Shown one piece after another: positions 9,440 to 17,272 of a DNA stretch of 64,000 bases (the stretch's first letter is position 1; each line of letters opens with the position of its first letter). The stretch lies in contig CANGIT010000003.1 of NCBI GenBank assembly GCA_947454155.1, forward strand, positions 62,001 through 126,000, given 5' to 3'. The position numbers were made by a program, and so were the translations under genes. Source of the DNA: Chitinophagaceae bacterium (GTDB lineage Bacteria > Bacteroidota > Bacteroidia > Chitinophagales > Chitinophagaceae). Under the pieces are notes generated by a model. It worked only from the letters and a program-made list of their open reading frames with translations, searched no databases and was not told the origin of the DNA.

Positions 9440-9456
9440 TATTACCTTTAGTAATA
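9440..9456. promoter_or_regulatory. Inverted repeat TATTAC-N5-GTAATA in a divergent promoter region
   Basis: The 17-bp imperfect palindrome lies in the 53-bp gap between the zinc-motif gene (−) and the MerR-like gene (+), ending 11 bp before the regulator's ATG. MerR-family proteins bind inverted repeats of this size within promoters, so it is a candidate operator for the neighbouring regulator. The short arms in A/T-rich sequence make chance possible. Confidence 0.35.
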
Positions 9457-9467
9457 TTTACAAATAT

Positions 9468-10400
9468 ATGCAAAATCCGATTATAGAAAAAATCAAGGTA
9501 TTATACCAAAACCCAGATTCAAAAATTTTAATAGAAGACTGTTTTAATAAAATATTTACTCCTTTATTGCACACAAAGGAAATTGGTGTCACGAGCAAGC
9601 AAATTTTGGATTGGAAAAAAGCCGGACTATTGTTAGAAATTGACAGCAATCATGAGGGATGGACTGAGTTTAATATCAGAGATGGTATCTGGTTAAAGTT
9701 TATTAGCGAATTGAGGAAATTCGGAATGCCATACGAGGATATTAAAAGAGTCAAAAACAGCTTTCTGCACAAAGTAAGTTCTATACAAGAAAAAATTTCC
9801 ACCTTAAGGAAAAACGAACCGAATAATGATGCAGTCGGAATTGTCGATGACTTCATGAAAAAAAATCTTTCTTCTATTGATTTAGAAGAAAATCAAAAGG
9901 TAAATGAATTTGACATATTAATTGTAATCTTACTACTATTCAAATCTGAAGTTAATATCTCTTTCTATTTTGACGAGGACCATTTTGCATTCGTGCCTTC
10001 TTATGAGCCCATAACCAATACTCAGAAAGAAAGCATCAGTGAGTTGAATAAACTAATGTATAAGAAATCTTTCGCGCTCATCAACATAAAAAGTTTAGTG
10101 TCAGTTTTTTTTGAAAACGAAAAACTGGATCATGTAGATGATTTGTTTTTGGGATTAATGAACAAATTTGAAAAAGACATTTTAGAAAAGGTTCGTTCAG
10201 GAGATTACCAACAAGTAATAGTAAAAATTGACAATGGAGAAGTAATACAGTTACGTTTAAAAAAGAAAAAAGACGATACTACTGAAAACAAGATATCAAG
10301 ACTTTTTAAAAAAGGAGATTACAAAGAAATACAACTGATTACAAGAGATGGGAAAGTAATATCTTATGACGAAACAGAAATTATTAAAATGAATATATAA
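9468..10400 (+). CDS. MerR-like helix-turn-helix regulator of the mobile element
   Basis: The 310-residue protein has a winged-helix MerR-type region at about residues 36-100: GVTSKQILDWKKAGLL followed by WTEFNIRDGIWLKFI, a W-x-x-F/Y motif, and the helix RKFGMPYEDIKRVK. The remaining 200 residues show no known effector domain but are mixed alpha/beta and end in a basic repeat-like region (KKGDYKEIQLITRDGKV). It is much longer than ordinary MerR regulators. Divergence from the zinc-motif gene and a palindrome between them suggest that it controls that gene and itself. It may respond to signals governing excision. Confidence 0.65.
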   Translation: MQNPIIEKIKVLYQNPDSKILIEDCFNKIFTPLLHTKEIGVTSKQILDWKKAGLLLEIDSNHEGWTEFNIRDGIWLKFISELRKFGMPYEDIKRVKNSFLHKVSSIQEKISTLRKNEPNNDAVGIVDDFMKKNLSSIDLEENQKVNEFDILIVILLLFKSEVNISFYFDEDHFAFVPSYEPITNTQKESISELNKLMYKKSFALINIKSLVSVFFENEKLDHVDDLFLGLMNKFEKDILEKVRSGDYQQVIVKIDNGEVIQLRLKKKKDDTTENKISRLFKKGDYKEIQLITRDGKVISYDETEIIKMNI

Positions 10401-10484
10401 TAATGGTGCTGAAGTTCTCAGACCTAATAGCAACACAATCAAAGTGCGGTAGACGACCGACCGAGATTACAATCGTTGCAAACG

Positions 10485-10673
10485 ATGAACCAGAAATTCA
10501 ATTTAAAAAACAACACAGATGTAAAAAACAACAACTTAAAATTAACCAACGAAGAAATAAACAGCATAGACGGATTTGCTGATTTGTCTGCTCAGGAAAC
10601 TGAAGAACTAGCCAATTTCATTTACAACATTTCAATCATACTTTACAAAACACACGATAATGGAAAATCTTGA
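10485..10673 (+). CDS. Small acidic helical protein upstream of the recombinase
   Basis: The 62-residue frame starts at ATG 10485; an in-frame TTG at 10476 is less likely. It overlaps the recombinase start by 14 bp (10660-10673), so the two are translationally coupled. The sequence is asparagine-rich at the N-terminus, then acidic and helical (LTNEEINSIDGFADLSAQ, then ETEELANFIYNISIILY). There is no signal peptide. Size and position match an accessory factor such as a recombination directionality protein, but no family motif supports that. Confidence 0.5.
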   Translation: MNQKFNLKNNTDVKNNNLKLTNEEINSIDGFADLSAQETEELANFIYNISIILYKTHDNGKS

Positions 10674-12309
10674 TTATTTTAAAAAGTTTGTTCCAAGCAA
10701 GGAATCAACTATTGTTAGAAATCCGGAAGTATGGTCTTATACAAGGGTGAGTTCAAAAGAGCAATTTGATAATAACTCCAGCATTACACGACAACAGGAA
10801 GCCAACTTGGAATGTGCTGCAAAAAATAACTTCCGAATTATTGAGCAATTTGGTGGAACTTATGAAAGTGCGAAATCAGATTTTACCCGCAAGGAGTTTA
10901 AGCGCCTCATTGAAAAAGTAAAATCCAGCAGAAAGAAACCTTACGCAATTTTAGTTTATAAGATGAGCCGTTTTTCCCGCTCCGGTGGAAATGCCATTGG
11001 TTTAGTAAGTTATCTTGTTGATGAATTAAAAGTTCATTTGTACGAAGTTTGCTCCGGGTTAAACACTACAACCGATAGAGGTAAAGCTGCGATTTGGGAT
11101 AGCTTGTTCAGTGCTTTCAAAGAAAACCTTGAGCGTAAGGAAATCATCATTCCAAACATGGCTGCTTACTTTAAAGCGGGTAATTGGTTTTCAAAAGCTC
11201 CAAGAGGATACGATCATTTTGGACCGAAAGTACGCAACATAAAATTTCACAGTCCTATTCAAAAGATTGTTATCAACGATGAAGGAAAAATACTGCGTGA
11301 AGCATGGGCTTGGAAATTATCCGGTTTGCACAGTGATGTAAAAATTGCAGAGAAGCTAGCCAACAGAGGCTTACTCATTGAACACAAACGTCTAAGTGAA
11401 ATGTGGCGAAATCCATTTTACTGTGGGATTGGTATAAACAAATTGGTGGAAGGTCCAACTAAAGGAAAATGGGAGCCTATAATTTCCCAAGCTGATTTTA
11501 TTAAAGTACAGCAAATCTTAGATAAAAACACATCAGGCTACCAACATAAAAAAGATGTGGATGAAAGGCCATTAACCAGATTACTTCGATGTAACAGCTG
11601 TGATTCTTATATGGTAGGATACAAGAACAACAAAAAGAATTTACACTACTATCGTTGCTTAAAATGTACTGGTGTAAATTTAAATGCGCACGCTACACCA
11701 CATGCGAAAAAGAAAAGTGCAGAAAAGATATTTTTAGAATTGTTGGAAAAATATCAAGTCCCAAAAAAGATTTTTCCAGTTGTTGAAAAGCAACTCACTA
11801 AATTATTCAAGCACTACAACGAAAATAACAACAGCCTTGATGAGCAATTGGAAAAGCAATTTAACTCCCTCCAAAAAGAAATGAAGGATTTGAAAATACG
11901 CTTGGGCTTAGGAAAAATTGACAAGGAAACTTACGACCTTACATTTGAACACCTCAACGAACAAATCGTAAAAGTGAACAAAGAATTGAACAATGGAAAG
12001 GTGAAAATATCTAACCTCGAATCTGTGCTTAAAACTGCTTTGAATAAACTTGAAAAACTCAGTAAAATATGGGGTTCTGGCGAGTTGGAGGACAAAAGAG
12101 CACTTCAAAAAACGTTGTTTCCGGATGGAATTTTCTACGATGCTAAAAACAACCAATATCTAACCCGAAATACAAACAAATTTATTGAGTTAGTTGCTTG
12201 CTTATCAACGAGTTGCGAGGACATAAAAAAAGAGGATTATCAAAATTTAATTGAAAAATCCTCTTTAGTACCGGAGAGCAGACTTGAACTGCCGACCTTC
12301 GGGTTATGA
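10660..12309 (+). CDS. Large serine recombinase (site-specific integrase)
   Basis: The protein has 549 residues. The N-terminal resolvase domain (about 24-165) carries the catalytic motif YTRVSSKEQ with the nucleophile at S31, then LVYKMSRFSRSG. The 'recombinase' DNA-binding domain follows (about 175-290, APRGYDHFG, then NPFYCGIGI). Next come a zinc ribbon with two CxxC pairs (about 311-335), a coiled coil (about 375-455), and a C-terminal KLSKIWGSGELEDKRALQ / LFPDGIFYD block. These enzymes integrate or excise elements at att sites. The last 14 codons run into the antisense strand of the tRNA gene, and the TGA stop (12307-12309) is complementary to bases of the tRNA anticodon loop. The real C-terminus before integration may therefore differ. 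Confidence 0.95.
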   Translation: MENLDYFKKFVPSKESTIVRNPEVWSYTRVSSKEQFDNNSSITRQQEANLECAAKNNFRIIEQFGGTYESAKSDFTRKEFKRLIEKVKSSRKKPYAILVYKMSRFSRSGGNAIGLVSYLVDELKVHLYEVCSGLNTTTDRGKAAIWDSLFSAFKENLERKEIIIPNMAAYFKAGNWFSKAPRGYDHFGPKVRNIKFHSPIQKIVINDEGKILREAWAWKLSGLHSDVKIAEKLANRGLLIEHKRLSEMWRNPFYCGIGINKLVEGPTKGKWEPIISQADFIKVQQILDKNTSGYQHKKDVDERPLTRLLRCNSCDSYMVGYKNNKKNLHYYRCLKCTGVNLNAHATPHAKKKSAEKIFLELLEKYQVPKKIFPVVEKQLTKLFKHYNENNNSLDEQLEKQFNSLQKEMKDLKIRLGLGKIDKETYDLTFEHLNEQIVKVNKELNNGKVKISNLESVLKTALNKLEKLSKIWGSGELEDKRALQKTLFPDGIFYDAKNNQYLTRNTNKFIELVACLSTSCEDIKKEDYQNLIEKSSLVPESRLELPTFGL

Positions 12310-12342
12310 ATCCGATGCTCTAACCAGCTGAGCTACCCCGGC
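12269..12342 (-). tRNA. tRNA-Met (anticodon CAU)
   Basis: The reverse complement folds as a 74-nt cloverleaf: acceptor GCCGGGG/CTCCGGT, D-stem GCTC/GAGC, anticodon loop TTCATAA, T-arm GGCAG-TTCAAGT-CTGCT, discriminator A. CCA is not encoded. The anticodon CAU means Met, or Ile if the C is lysidine-modified. The structure is not initiator-like, because base 1 is G and pairs with U72. Oddities are an A·C mismatch closing the anticodon loop and G·U pairs in the acceptor and T stems. The 3' half overlaps the recombinase gene, making this the integration site of the element to its left. Confidence 0.92.
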
Positions 12343-12359
12343 CTCTTATTTAAGGGTGG

Positions 12360-12367
12360 CAAAAGTA
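12360..12367 (-). promoter_or_regulatory. Promoter -7 element of the tRNA-Met gene
   Basis: Read on the − strand this is TACTTTTG, a full match to the Bacteroidota -7 consensus TAnnTTTG. It ends 17 bp before the tRNA 5' end. The -33 position is only T-rich, without a clear TTTG. Confidence 0.5.
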
Positions 12368-12407
12368 TTGAATTATGCTTGTTTGAAAAAGAAAATCTCA
12401 AAAAAAA

Positions 12408-12992
12408 TTAAGCCTTAGGCCCTTCTTCACTTTTGTACCTTGGCTTCCAGGGAATTTCTTCTACTTGCAAATATTGAGCTATGTATCTTGATAAAACAAA
12501 CAGATAATCACTAAGGCGATTGAGGTATTTGATCACTAAAGGGTCAATGAAAATGTTTTCCTGATGGAGAAAAACACAGATTCTTTCTGCTCTGCGACAA
12601 ACGCAACGGCAAATATGCAATGCAGAAACTGCCTGATGACCTCCGGGCAAGATGAAAGATTTCATGGGGGGCAGAGCGGATTCCATGGCATCGATTTGAG
12701 CTTCAAGCAGAAAAACATCCGCCTCGGTTAAATCAGGAATCTTCATTCCTGGTTCTTTGTCAGGATCTACTGCCAGCGAAGCGCCTACTGTAAAAAGACG
12801 ATCTTGAATTTCTCTGAGCATGTTATTGGTTTTCTCATGCTGAATTAAATCGTTGGCAAAACCAATATGCGCGTTCAACTCATCTATGGTTCCATAACTC
12901 TCAATCCTAAGGTGACTTTTGGGAACCTTGGTGCCGCCAATTAAACTAGTGAGTCCCGCATCGCCGGTCTTTGTGTATATTTTTATTGCCAT
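12408..12992 (-). CDS. Cob(I)yrinic acid a,c-diamide / ATP:cob(I)alamin adenosyltransferase (PduO type)
   Basis: The 194-residue protein begins with the ATP-binding signature KIYTKTGDAGLTSLIGG and continues with GTIDELNAHIGFA. It has the helical PduO core with CRRAERICVFL near the C-terminus. The family transfers adenosyl from ATP to cob(I)alamin to make coenzyme B12, as a cytoplasmic homotrimer. It lies 45 bp downstream of an ABC ATPase gene on the same strand, without an obvious functional link. No cobalamin riboswitch is visible upstream. Confidence 0.95.
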   Translation of the reverse strand: MAIKIYTKTGDAGLTSLIGGTKVPKSHLRIESYGTIDELNAHIGFANDLIQHEKTNNMLREIQDRLFTVGASLAVDPDKEPGMKIPDLTEADVFLLEAQIDAMESALPPMKSFILPGGHQAVSALHICRCVCRRAERICVFLHQENIFIDPLVIKYLNRLSDYLFVLSRYIAQYLQVEEIPWKPRYKSEEGPKA

Positions 12993-13037
12993 GAAAATTT
13001 CAATTGTGTAATCAAAACAATAGAAAAAGAAAATAGT

Positions 13038-13754
13038 TTAAGAAGCGGCATAAATAAGTGAAGGGCTTAAATTCTTTTTATCCGACTCTATCAAACCATC
13101 CTTCAATCTAACTATACGATGGGCAAATGAAGAAATATCCTCCTCATGTGTAACCAATACGACGGTATTGCCTTCATCATGAATCTTGCCCAATATCTCC
13201 ATGATTTCGTGAGATGTTTTCGAATCAAGATTTCCGGTAGGCTCATCTGCCAAAATGATGGAAGGATTATTGATCAAAGCCCTGGCGATAGCCACCCTTT
13301 GACATTGCCCCCCACTGAGTTCATTGGGTTTGTGATGCATTCTGTCTTCCAGCTTGACTTTAGCTAAAACAGCCGCCGCCCTCTCTATCCTGTCTTTTTT
13401 AGACACCCCGCTGTATATCAAAGGGAGCGCCACATTTTCTGCTGCGGTTAATCGTGGAAGCAGATTGAATTGCTGAAATACAAACCCGATTTCCTTGTTT
13501 CTTACCGCCGCCAATTCATCGTCATGCATTTTGCTCACATCTTTTCCATTCAAAATATAACGCCCTCCTGTTGGCGAATCCAAACAGCCTAAAATATTCA
13601 TCAGTGTTGATTTTCCGGAGCCGCTGGGGCCCATCAAAGCCACATACTCGTTCTTTTGGATATCCATCGTCACACCTTTCAGCACTTTCAATTCATGTTT
13701 TCCCAGGAAATAACTTTTGAGGATATTTTCCAATTTTAAAATCGGTTCCATCAT
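13038..13754 (-). CDS. ABC transporter ATP-binding protein (MacB/LolD type)
   Basis: The 238-residue single ATPase domain has Walker [10 protein letters not shown], the Q-loop [10 protein letters not shown], the signature [15 protein letters not shown], Walker [15 protein letters not shown] and the H-loop VTHE. The pattern 'DEPTGNLD' with a short spacing is typical of the MacB/LolD/FtsE branch, which powers lipoprotein release or efflux through FtsX-like permeases. No permease gene is next to it, so the partner is elsewhere. The start ATG-ATG at 13749-13754 is certain to within one codon. Confidence 0.92.
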   Translation of the reverse strand: MMEPILKLENILKSYFLGKHELKVLKGVTMDIQKNEYVALMGPSGSGKSTLMNILGCLDSPTGGRYILNGKDVSKMHDDELAAVRNKEIGFVFQQFNLLPRLTAAENVALPLIYSGVSKKDRIERAAAVLAKVKLEDRMHHKPNELSGGQCQRVAIARALINNPSIILADEPTGNLDSKTSHEIMEILGKIHDEGNTVVLVTHEEDISSFAHRIVRLKDGLIESDKKNLSPSLIYAAS

Positions 13755-13763
13755 AACTTGAGT

Positions 13764-13883
13764 CTATTTTAATTCGATGGTAAAATTAGCTGATTTAACC
13801 GAGCGAGGATAAATATCCAAATGAATGTTGTCATAACCGGAATAAAATCTTTTATCGGTAATACCTGCACTGCGTTTTATGAT
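13764..13883 (-). pseudogene. Possible C-terminal relic of a lost gene
   Basis: On the − strand, between a TAA (13884-13886) and a TAG (13764-13766), 39 codons read protein-like sequence without a start codon, including ITDKRFYSGYDNIHLDIYP and RSVKSANFTIELK. The composition (Y, D, alternating hydrophobics) resembles a beta-rich C-terminus. It lies upstream of the ABC ATPase in the gap before the divergent trpS. Chance is a real alternative for so short a frame, and no family is recognised. Confidence 0.25.
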
Positions 13884-13912
13884 TTATTATCTTCGCCACA
13901 TATTATTGAAAC

Positions 13913-14947
13913 ATGGGCGCATCATTAAAAAACATAACAAATACAGGGATTTCCAATAAGATTGTCATGAGTGGCATACGGCCTACCGGCATGGTTCACT
14001 TGGGCAACTACTATGGCGCCATCAGAAATTATGTGAGAATGCAAGATGAGTTTGAATGCTACTTCATGATTGCCGACCTTCATTCTCTTACAACACATCC
14101 TGATACACGTGAATTGAAAAATAACGTAAAAAGAGTTTTGGCTGAGAATATCGCTTGCGGTCTTGACCCTGATAAAGCTACTTTCTATTGCCAAAGTCAT
14201 GTAAGAGAAACCGGCGAATTATACCTCTACCTCAACATGCTCGCCTACAAAGGTGAACTTGAAAAAACAGTAACTTTTAAAGACAAAGCTCGTCAGCATC
14301 CTGAAAATGTAAATGCCGGATTGCTTACTTATCCTGTATTGCAAACAGCTGATATCATCATGCATCGCGCCAGTTTAGTTCCTGTGGGCAAAGATCAGGA
14401 ACAGCATCTTGAAATGGCAAGGAATTTTGTGGTGCGATTCAATCATCGTTACGGCGAAATCTTTCCCGAACCACACGCCTTCAACTATAACCAAGAACTG
14501 GTTAAAGTTCCCGGGCTCGACGGATCTGGCAAAATGAGCAAAAGTGAGAATGGCATGTCTACATTATATTTCTCCGACAACGATGAGCTGATCAGAAAGA
14601 AAGTGATGAAGGCCAAAACAGACAGCGGTCCCACCACCCCGTATTCCTCAAAACCAGACTATATCGAAAACATCTTCATGCTGATGAAATTGGTGAGTCA
14701 AGCTGATGTGATTGAAAAATACGAACAGGATTTCAACAACTGTACCATCCGGTATGGAGATATGAAAAAACAACTGGCCGAAGACATGATTAACTTCATG
14801 GCACCAATCCGATCAAAAACAAGCGACATTTTAGCCAATGAAGATTATTTGGTTGAAATGATGAAAAAAGGAGCGGCAAAAGCAAATGAAAGTGCTAAAA
14901 AAACCATGGAGCTGGTAAGAGAAGCGTTAGGACTTAATTATTTTTAA
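13913..14947 (+). CDS. trpS: Tryptophanyl-tRNA synthetase
   Basis: This is a class I aminoacyl-tRNA synthetase of 344 residues, the usual length. It has the HIGH-type motif HLGN at residues 29-32 in GIRPTGMVHLGNYYGA, the tryptophan-pocket region DLHSLTTHPD, GKDQEQHLE, and KMSKS at 207-211. It charges tRNA-Trp in the cytoplasm. About 20 N-terminal residues precede the conserved core, and the ATG at 13913 is the only start upstream of it apart from M19. The next gene (a kinase) starts 70 bp downstream. Confidence 0.97.
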   Translation: MGASLKNITNTGISNKIVMSGIRPTGMVHLGNYYGAIRNYVRMQDEFECYFMIADLHSLTTHPDTRELKNNVKRVLAENIACGLDPDKATFYCQSHVRETGELYLYLNMLAYKGELEKTVTFKDKARQHPENVNAGLLTYPVLQTADIIMHRASLVPVGKDQEQHLEMARNFVVRFNHRYGEIFPEPHAFNYNQELVKVPGLDGSGKMSKSENGMSTLYFSDNDELIRKKVMKAKTDSGPTTPYSSKPDYIENIFMLMKLVSQADVIEKYEQDFNNCTIRYGDMKKQLAEDMINFMAPIRSKTSDILANEDYLVEMMKKGAAKANESAKKTMELVREALGLNYF

Positions 14948-15017
14948 TTAAACCCCTTGAAAACAATCGAATAAAGTTTTATTCAATACATTCGCGAAAA
15001 GTATAACGGCAAGCAAA

Positions 15018-15653
15018 ATGGCGAAATTCAAAAAACCTAAGCATATCGCAATAGCCGGCAACATTGGAGCCGGAAAAACAACGCTTACAGAACTGTTGAG
15101 CAAACATTACAAATGGATACCTCAGTTCGAAGATGTAGACCACAACCCCTACCTGAATGATTTTTACGAGGATATGCCCAGATGGAGTTTCAATTTGCAG
15201 ATTTACTTCCTCAACAGCAGACTCAATCAATTGCTGGAAATACAACGCGGCACTGAGACTGTAATACAAGACAGGACCATTTTTGAAGATGCCAATATTT
15301 TTGCTCCCAATTTGCATGATATGGGTTTGATGGGCAAGCGCGACTTTGAAAACTATTATCAGTTTTACGAAACATTGAAGTCAATGGTTCAACCTCCTGA
15401 TTTACTCATCTATTTGAAAGCTTCCGTACCAACCTTAGTAGGACAAATTCAAAAAAGAGGAAGAGAATACGAAGAAAACATACGACTGGATTATCTGAAA
15501 AAACTGAATGATCTTTACAACAACTGGATCGACAATTATAAGGACGGAGCTTTATTGGTCATTGACGCCGATACCATTAAATTCGCTGAGAAAGAAGAAC
15601 ACCTGGGAGAAATCATTTCAAAGATAGACTCCACCTTATTTGGATTGTTTTAA
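15018..15653 (+). CDS. Deoxynucleoside kinase
   Basis: The 211-residue protein has a P-loop GNIGAGKTT at residues 14-22, the substrate-side FEDVDHNPYL, the DRT motif in QDRTIFEDANIF, and the arginine-rich lid KRGREYEENIRLDYL. This is the dCK/dGK-type deoxynucleoside kinase fold, which phosphorylates deoxyadenosine, deoxyguanosine or deoxycytidine for nucleotide salvage. Specificity cannot be told by eye. It lies downstream of trpS on the same strand and faces the convergent response regulator gene that ends at 15730. Confidence 0.92.
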   Translation: MAKFKKPKHIAIAGNIGAGKTTLTELLSKHYKWIPQFEDVDHNPYLNDFYEDMPRWSFNLQIYFLNSRLNQLLEIQRGTETVIQDRTIFEDANIFAPNLHDMGLMGKRDFENYYQFYETLKSMVQPPDLLIYLKASVPTLVGQIQKRGREYEENIRLDYLKKLNDLYNNWIDNYKDGALLVIDADTIKFAEKEEHLGEIISKIDSTLFGLF

Positions 15654-15729
15654 TCAATTTGCAATCAGGTAAAATCTGGTTTTTGTGAGATTGAAAACAA
15701 ATCTCCAAATAATCAAACATTCAAATCTA

Positions 15730-16389
15730 CTAATCGATCAACTGGTTTTTCATAGCATAGAAAACCAAGCCTACTGAGTTCTTTACACCAAACCTTTCCA
15801 TGAGCCTGTCTTTGATCGCTTCCACCGTACGAGGACTGATGCCCATTTTGGAAGAAATTTCAGAAGCAGTGAATTCCATACACACCAGTGTCAATACTTC
15901 TTTTTCCCTTTCACTCAAAACAATTTCAGTGCTTAAGTTGGGGCTGAATTTTTGTTTGGAGTAATTCTTCTTGATCAACACCTTATTTACAAAAGGATTC
16001 AGATAAAAGCCTGTTTTAACCACATCGTAAATCGCTTTTTTTATTTCGGCCGGATCAGTGCTTTTTAGCAGATATCCTGCTGCTCCACAATCCATCAGGT
16101 GTCCGACAAATCGCTCATCTTCATACATGGTGAGTATGATAACACGAATGTGAGGAAAATTTTTAGCGATGGTTTTTGTTGCATCAATTCCATCCTTGAT
16201 GGGCATCCGCAAATCGCATAATACCACATCGGGTTCAGCCTCAGGGATTTTATCAATCAACTCTTCGCCGTTATCTGCTTCCATTACAAATTTAATGTTG
16301 GTATACTGGCGCATGGAAAGAATTACCCCTTTCCTGAAGATTTTATGATCATCAGCAATAGCTACTTTTATGAAATTGTTTTCACTCAT
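15730..16389 (-). CDS. LuxR/NarL-type response regulator (module 1)
   Basis: The 219-residue protein has a receiver domain with acidic pocket D13-D14 and phospho-acceptor D59 in LCDLRMP, a T/K switch (ILTMY, LLKST), and a C-terminal LuxR helix-turn-helix (LSEREKEVLTLVCMEFTASE, then ISPRTVEAIKDRL). Phosphorylation normally drives dimerisation and DNA binding. It is the third gene of the unit membrane protein (17273) - kinase (16451) - regulator, 61 bp after the kinase. A near copy of the intergenic motif (CCGTAAAAATAGC, 16397-16409) lies just before its start. Confidence 0.95.
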   Translation of the reverse strand: MSENNFIKVAIADDHKIFRKGVILSMRQYTNIKFVMEADNGEELIDKIPEAEPDVVLCDLRMPIKDGIDATKTIAKNFPHIRVIILTMYEDERFVGHLMDCGAAGYLLKSTDPAEIKKAIYDVVKTGFYLNPFVNKVLIKKNYSKQKFSPNLSTEIVLSEREKEVLTLVCMEFTASEISSKMGISPRTVEAIKDRLMERFGVKNSVGLVFYAMKNQLID

Positions 16390-16450
16390 TGTACTTCCGT
16401 AAAAATAGCAACAAGTTGACTATGAAAAGCAAGAATAAAAAAATAAATGA

Positions 16451-17269
16451 TCAAAGTGAAGTTCGTGGCACCTCTACCGTAACCTTGTAATAGGTTTGAC
16501 TGGGATCAATTTCATAGAATATCCTTCCATTGAGCACTTTTATTCTGCTGGCGATGTTTTTTAACCCAAGGCCGGTAGCGCTTTCATTCAATTTTTCAAA
16601 TTCCGACTGAACGATTCCTTTACCATCATGATGAATACGTAAGTATAAATTATTGCCAGAACAGTTTTGTGTAAGGTGAATGAACCCGGCATTACTGTGT
16701 TTCAGTACATTGTTCACTAGCTCTTGTACCACCCTGAAAACCAATAATTCCTGATCCACTTTTAGCCTTTCGCGATAATCATGAAACCGGGCGCTGGCGT
16801 TGATTATACCGCTTCCGCTAATTTTTTGAAACAAATCGGTGGTAGCGCTTTCCAATCCAAAATTCTTCAGCGTTGGTGGCATCAGGCTATGACTGATGTT
16901 TCTGATAAGACCAATTGCATCATCAATGATTTGTTTGGCGCTGATGATGTTTTGTAACTGTTGAGGCTTCTCCAGGTTCACTAAATTTTCATTGAGATAA
17001 AGTCGGGCGGTGGCAAGCAAAGGCCCTGCATCATCATGAAGATCAGCAGCGATACGCTGACGTTCTTCTTCCTGAAATCGAATAGAGGCTTTTAATAAAA
17101 TCTGCTGCTTTTCAGCTTCAAGTTGTTTCATCTGCACCTGATACCGTATAACTTTTCTTTGATGAAAAATTACAAATACGATGATGCCGATGGCCAATGT
17201 TAGCATCCCCAGCGTTCCGATGAGCATAAGCTGGGATATACCAGAAGAATTGGCTTGTAAAAAATACAT
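16451..17269 (-). CDS. Short sensor histidine kinase, HisKA_3 type (module 1)
   Basis: The 272-residue protein has one N-terminal membrane helix (about 13-35), a coiled-coil linker, the HisKA_3 phosphoacceptor box EEERQRIAADLHDD with H78, and a HATPase domain with N-box ELVNNVLKHS and G-box GLGLKNIASRI. NarL-type regulators are the usual partners of this class, matching the gene that follows. There is almost no periplasmic or cytoplasmic input domain, so the signal probably comes from a partner protein. The best candidate is the multi-pass membrane protein encoded 3 bp upstream. Confidence 0.94.
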   Translation of the reverse strand: MYFLQANSSGISQLMLIGTLGMLTLAIGIIVFVIFHQRKVIRYQVQMKQLEAEKQQILLKASIRFQEEERQRIAADLHDDAGPLLATARLYLNENLVNLEKPQQLQNIISAKQIIDDAIGLIRNISHSLMPPTLKNFGLESATTDLFQKISGSGIINASARFHDYRERLKVDQELLVFRVVQELVNNVLKHSNAGFIHLTQNCSGNNLYLRIHHDGKGIVQSEFEKLNESATGLGLKNIASRIKVLNGRIFYEIDPSQTYYKVTVEVPRTSL

Positions 17270-17272
17270 AGG

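Noticed and set aside
12267..12309. The recombinase C-terminus (VPESRLELPTFGL) as a conserved protein motif
   Set aside because: It is the antisense translation of the tRNA-Met 3' half. It reflects the insertion site, not a protein domain.
12343..12992. Cobalamin riboswitch upstream of the adenosyltransferase gene
   Set aside because: The 45-bp gap upstream of the gene (12993-13037) is too short, and no B12-box-like sequence was seen.
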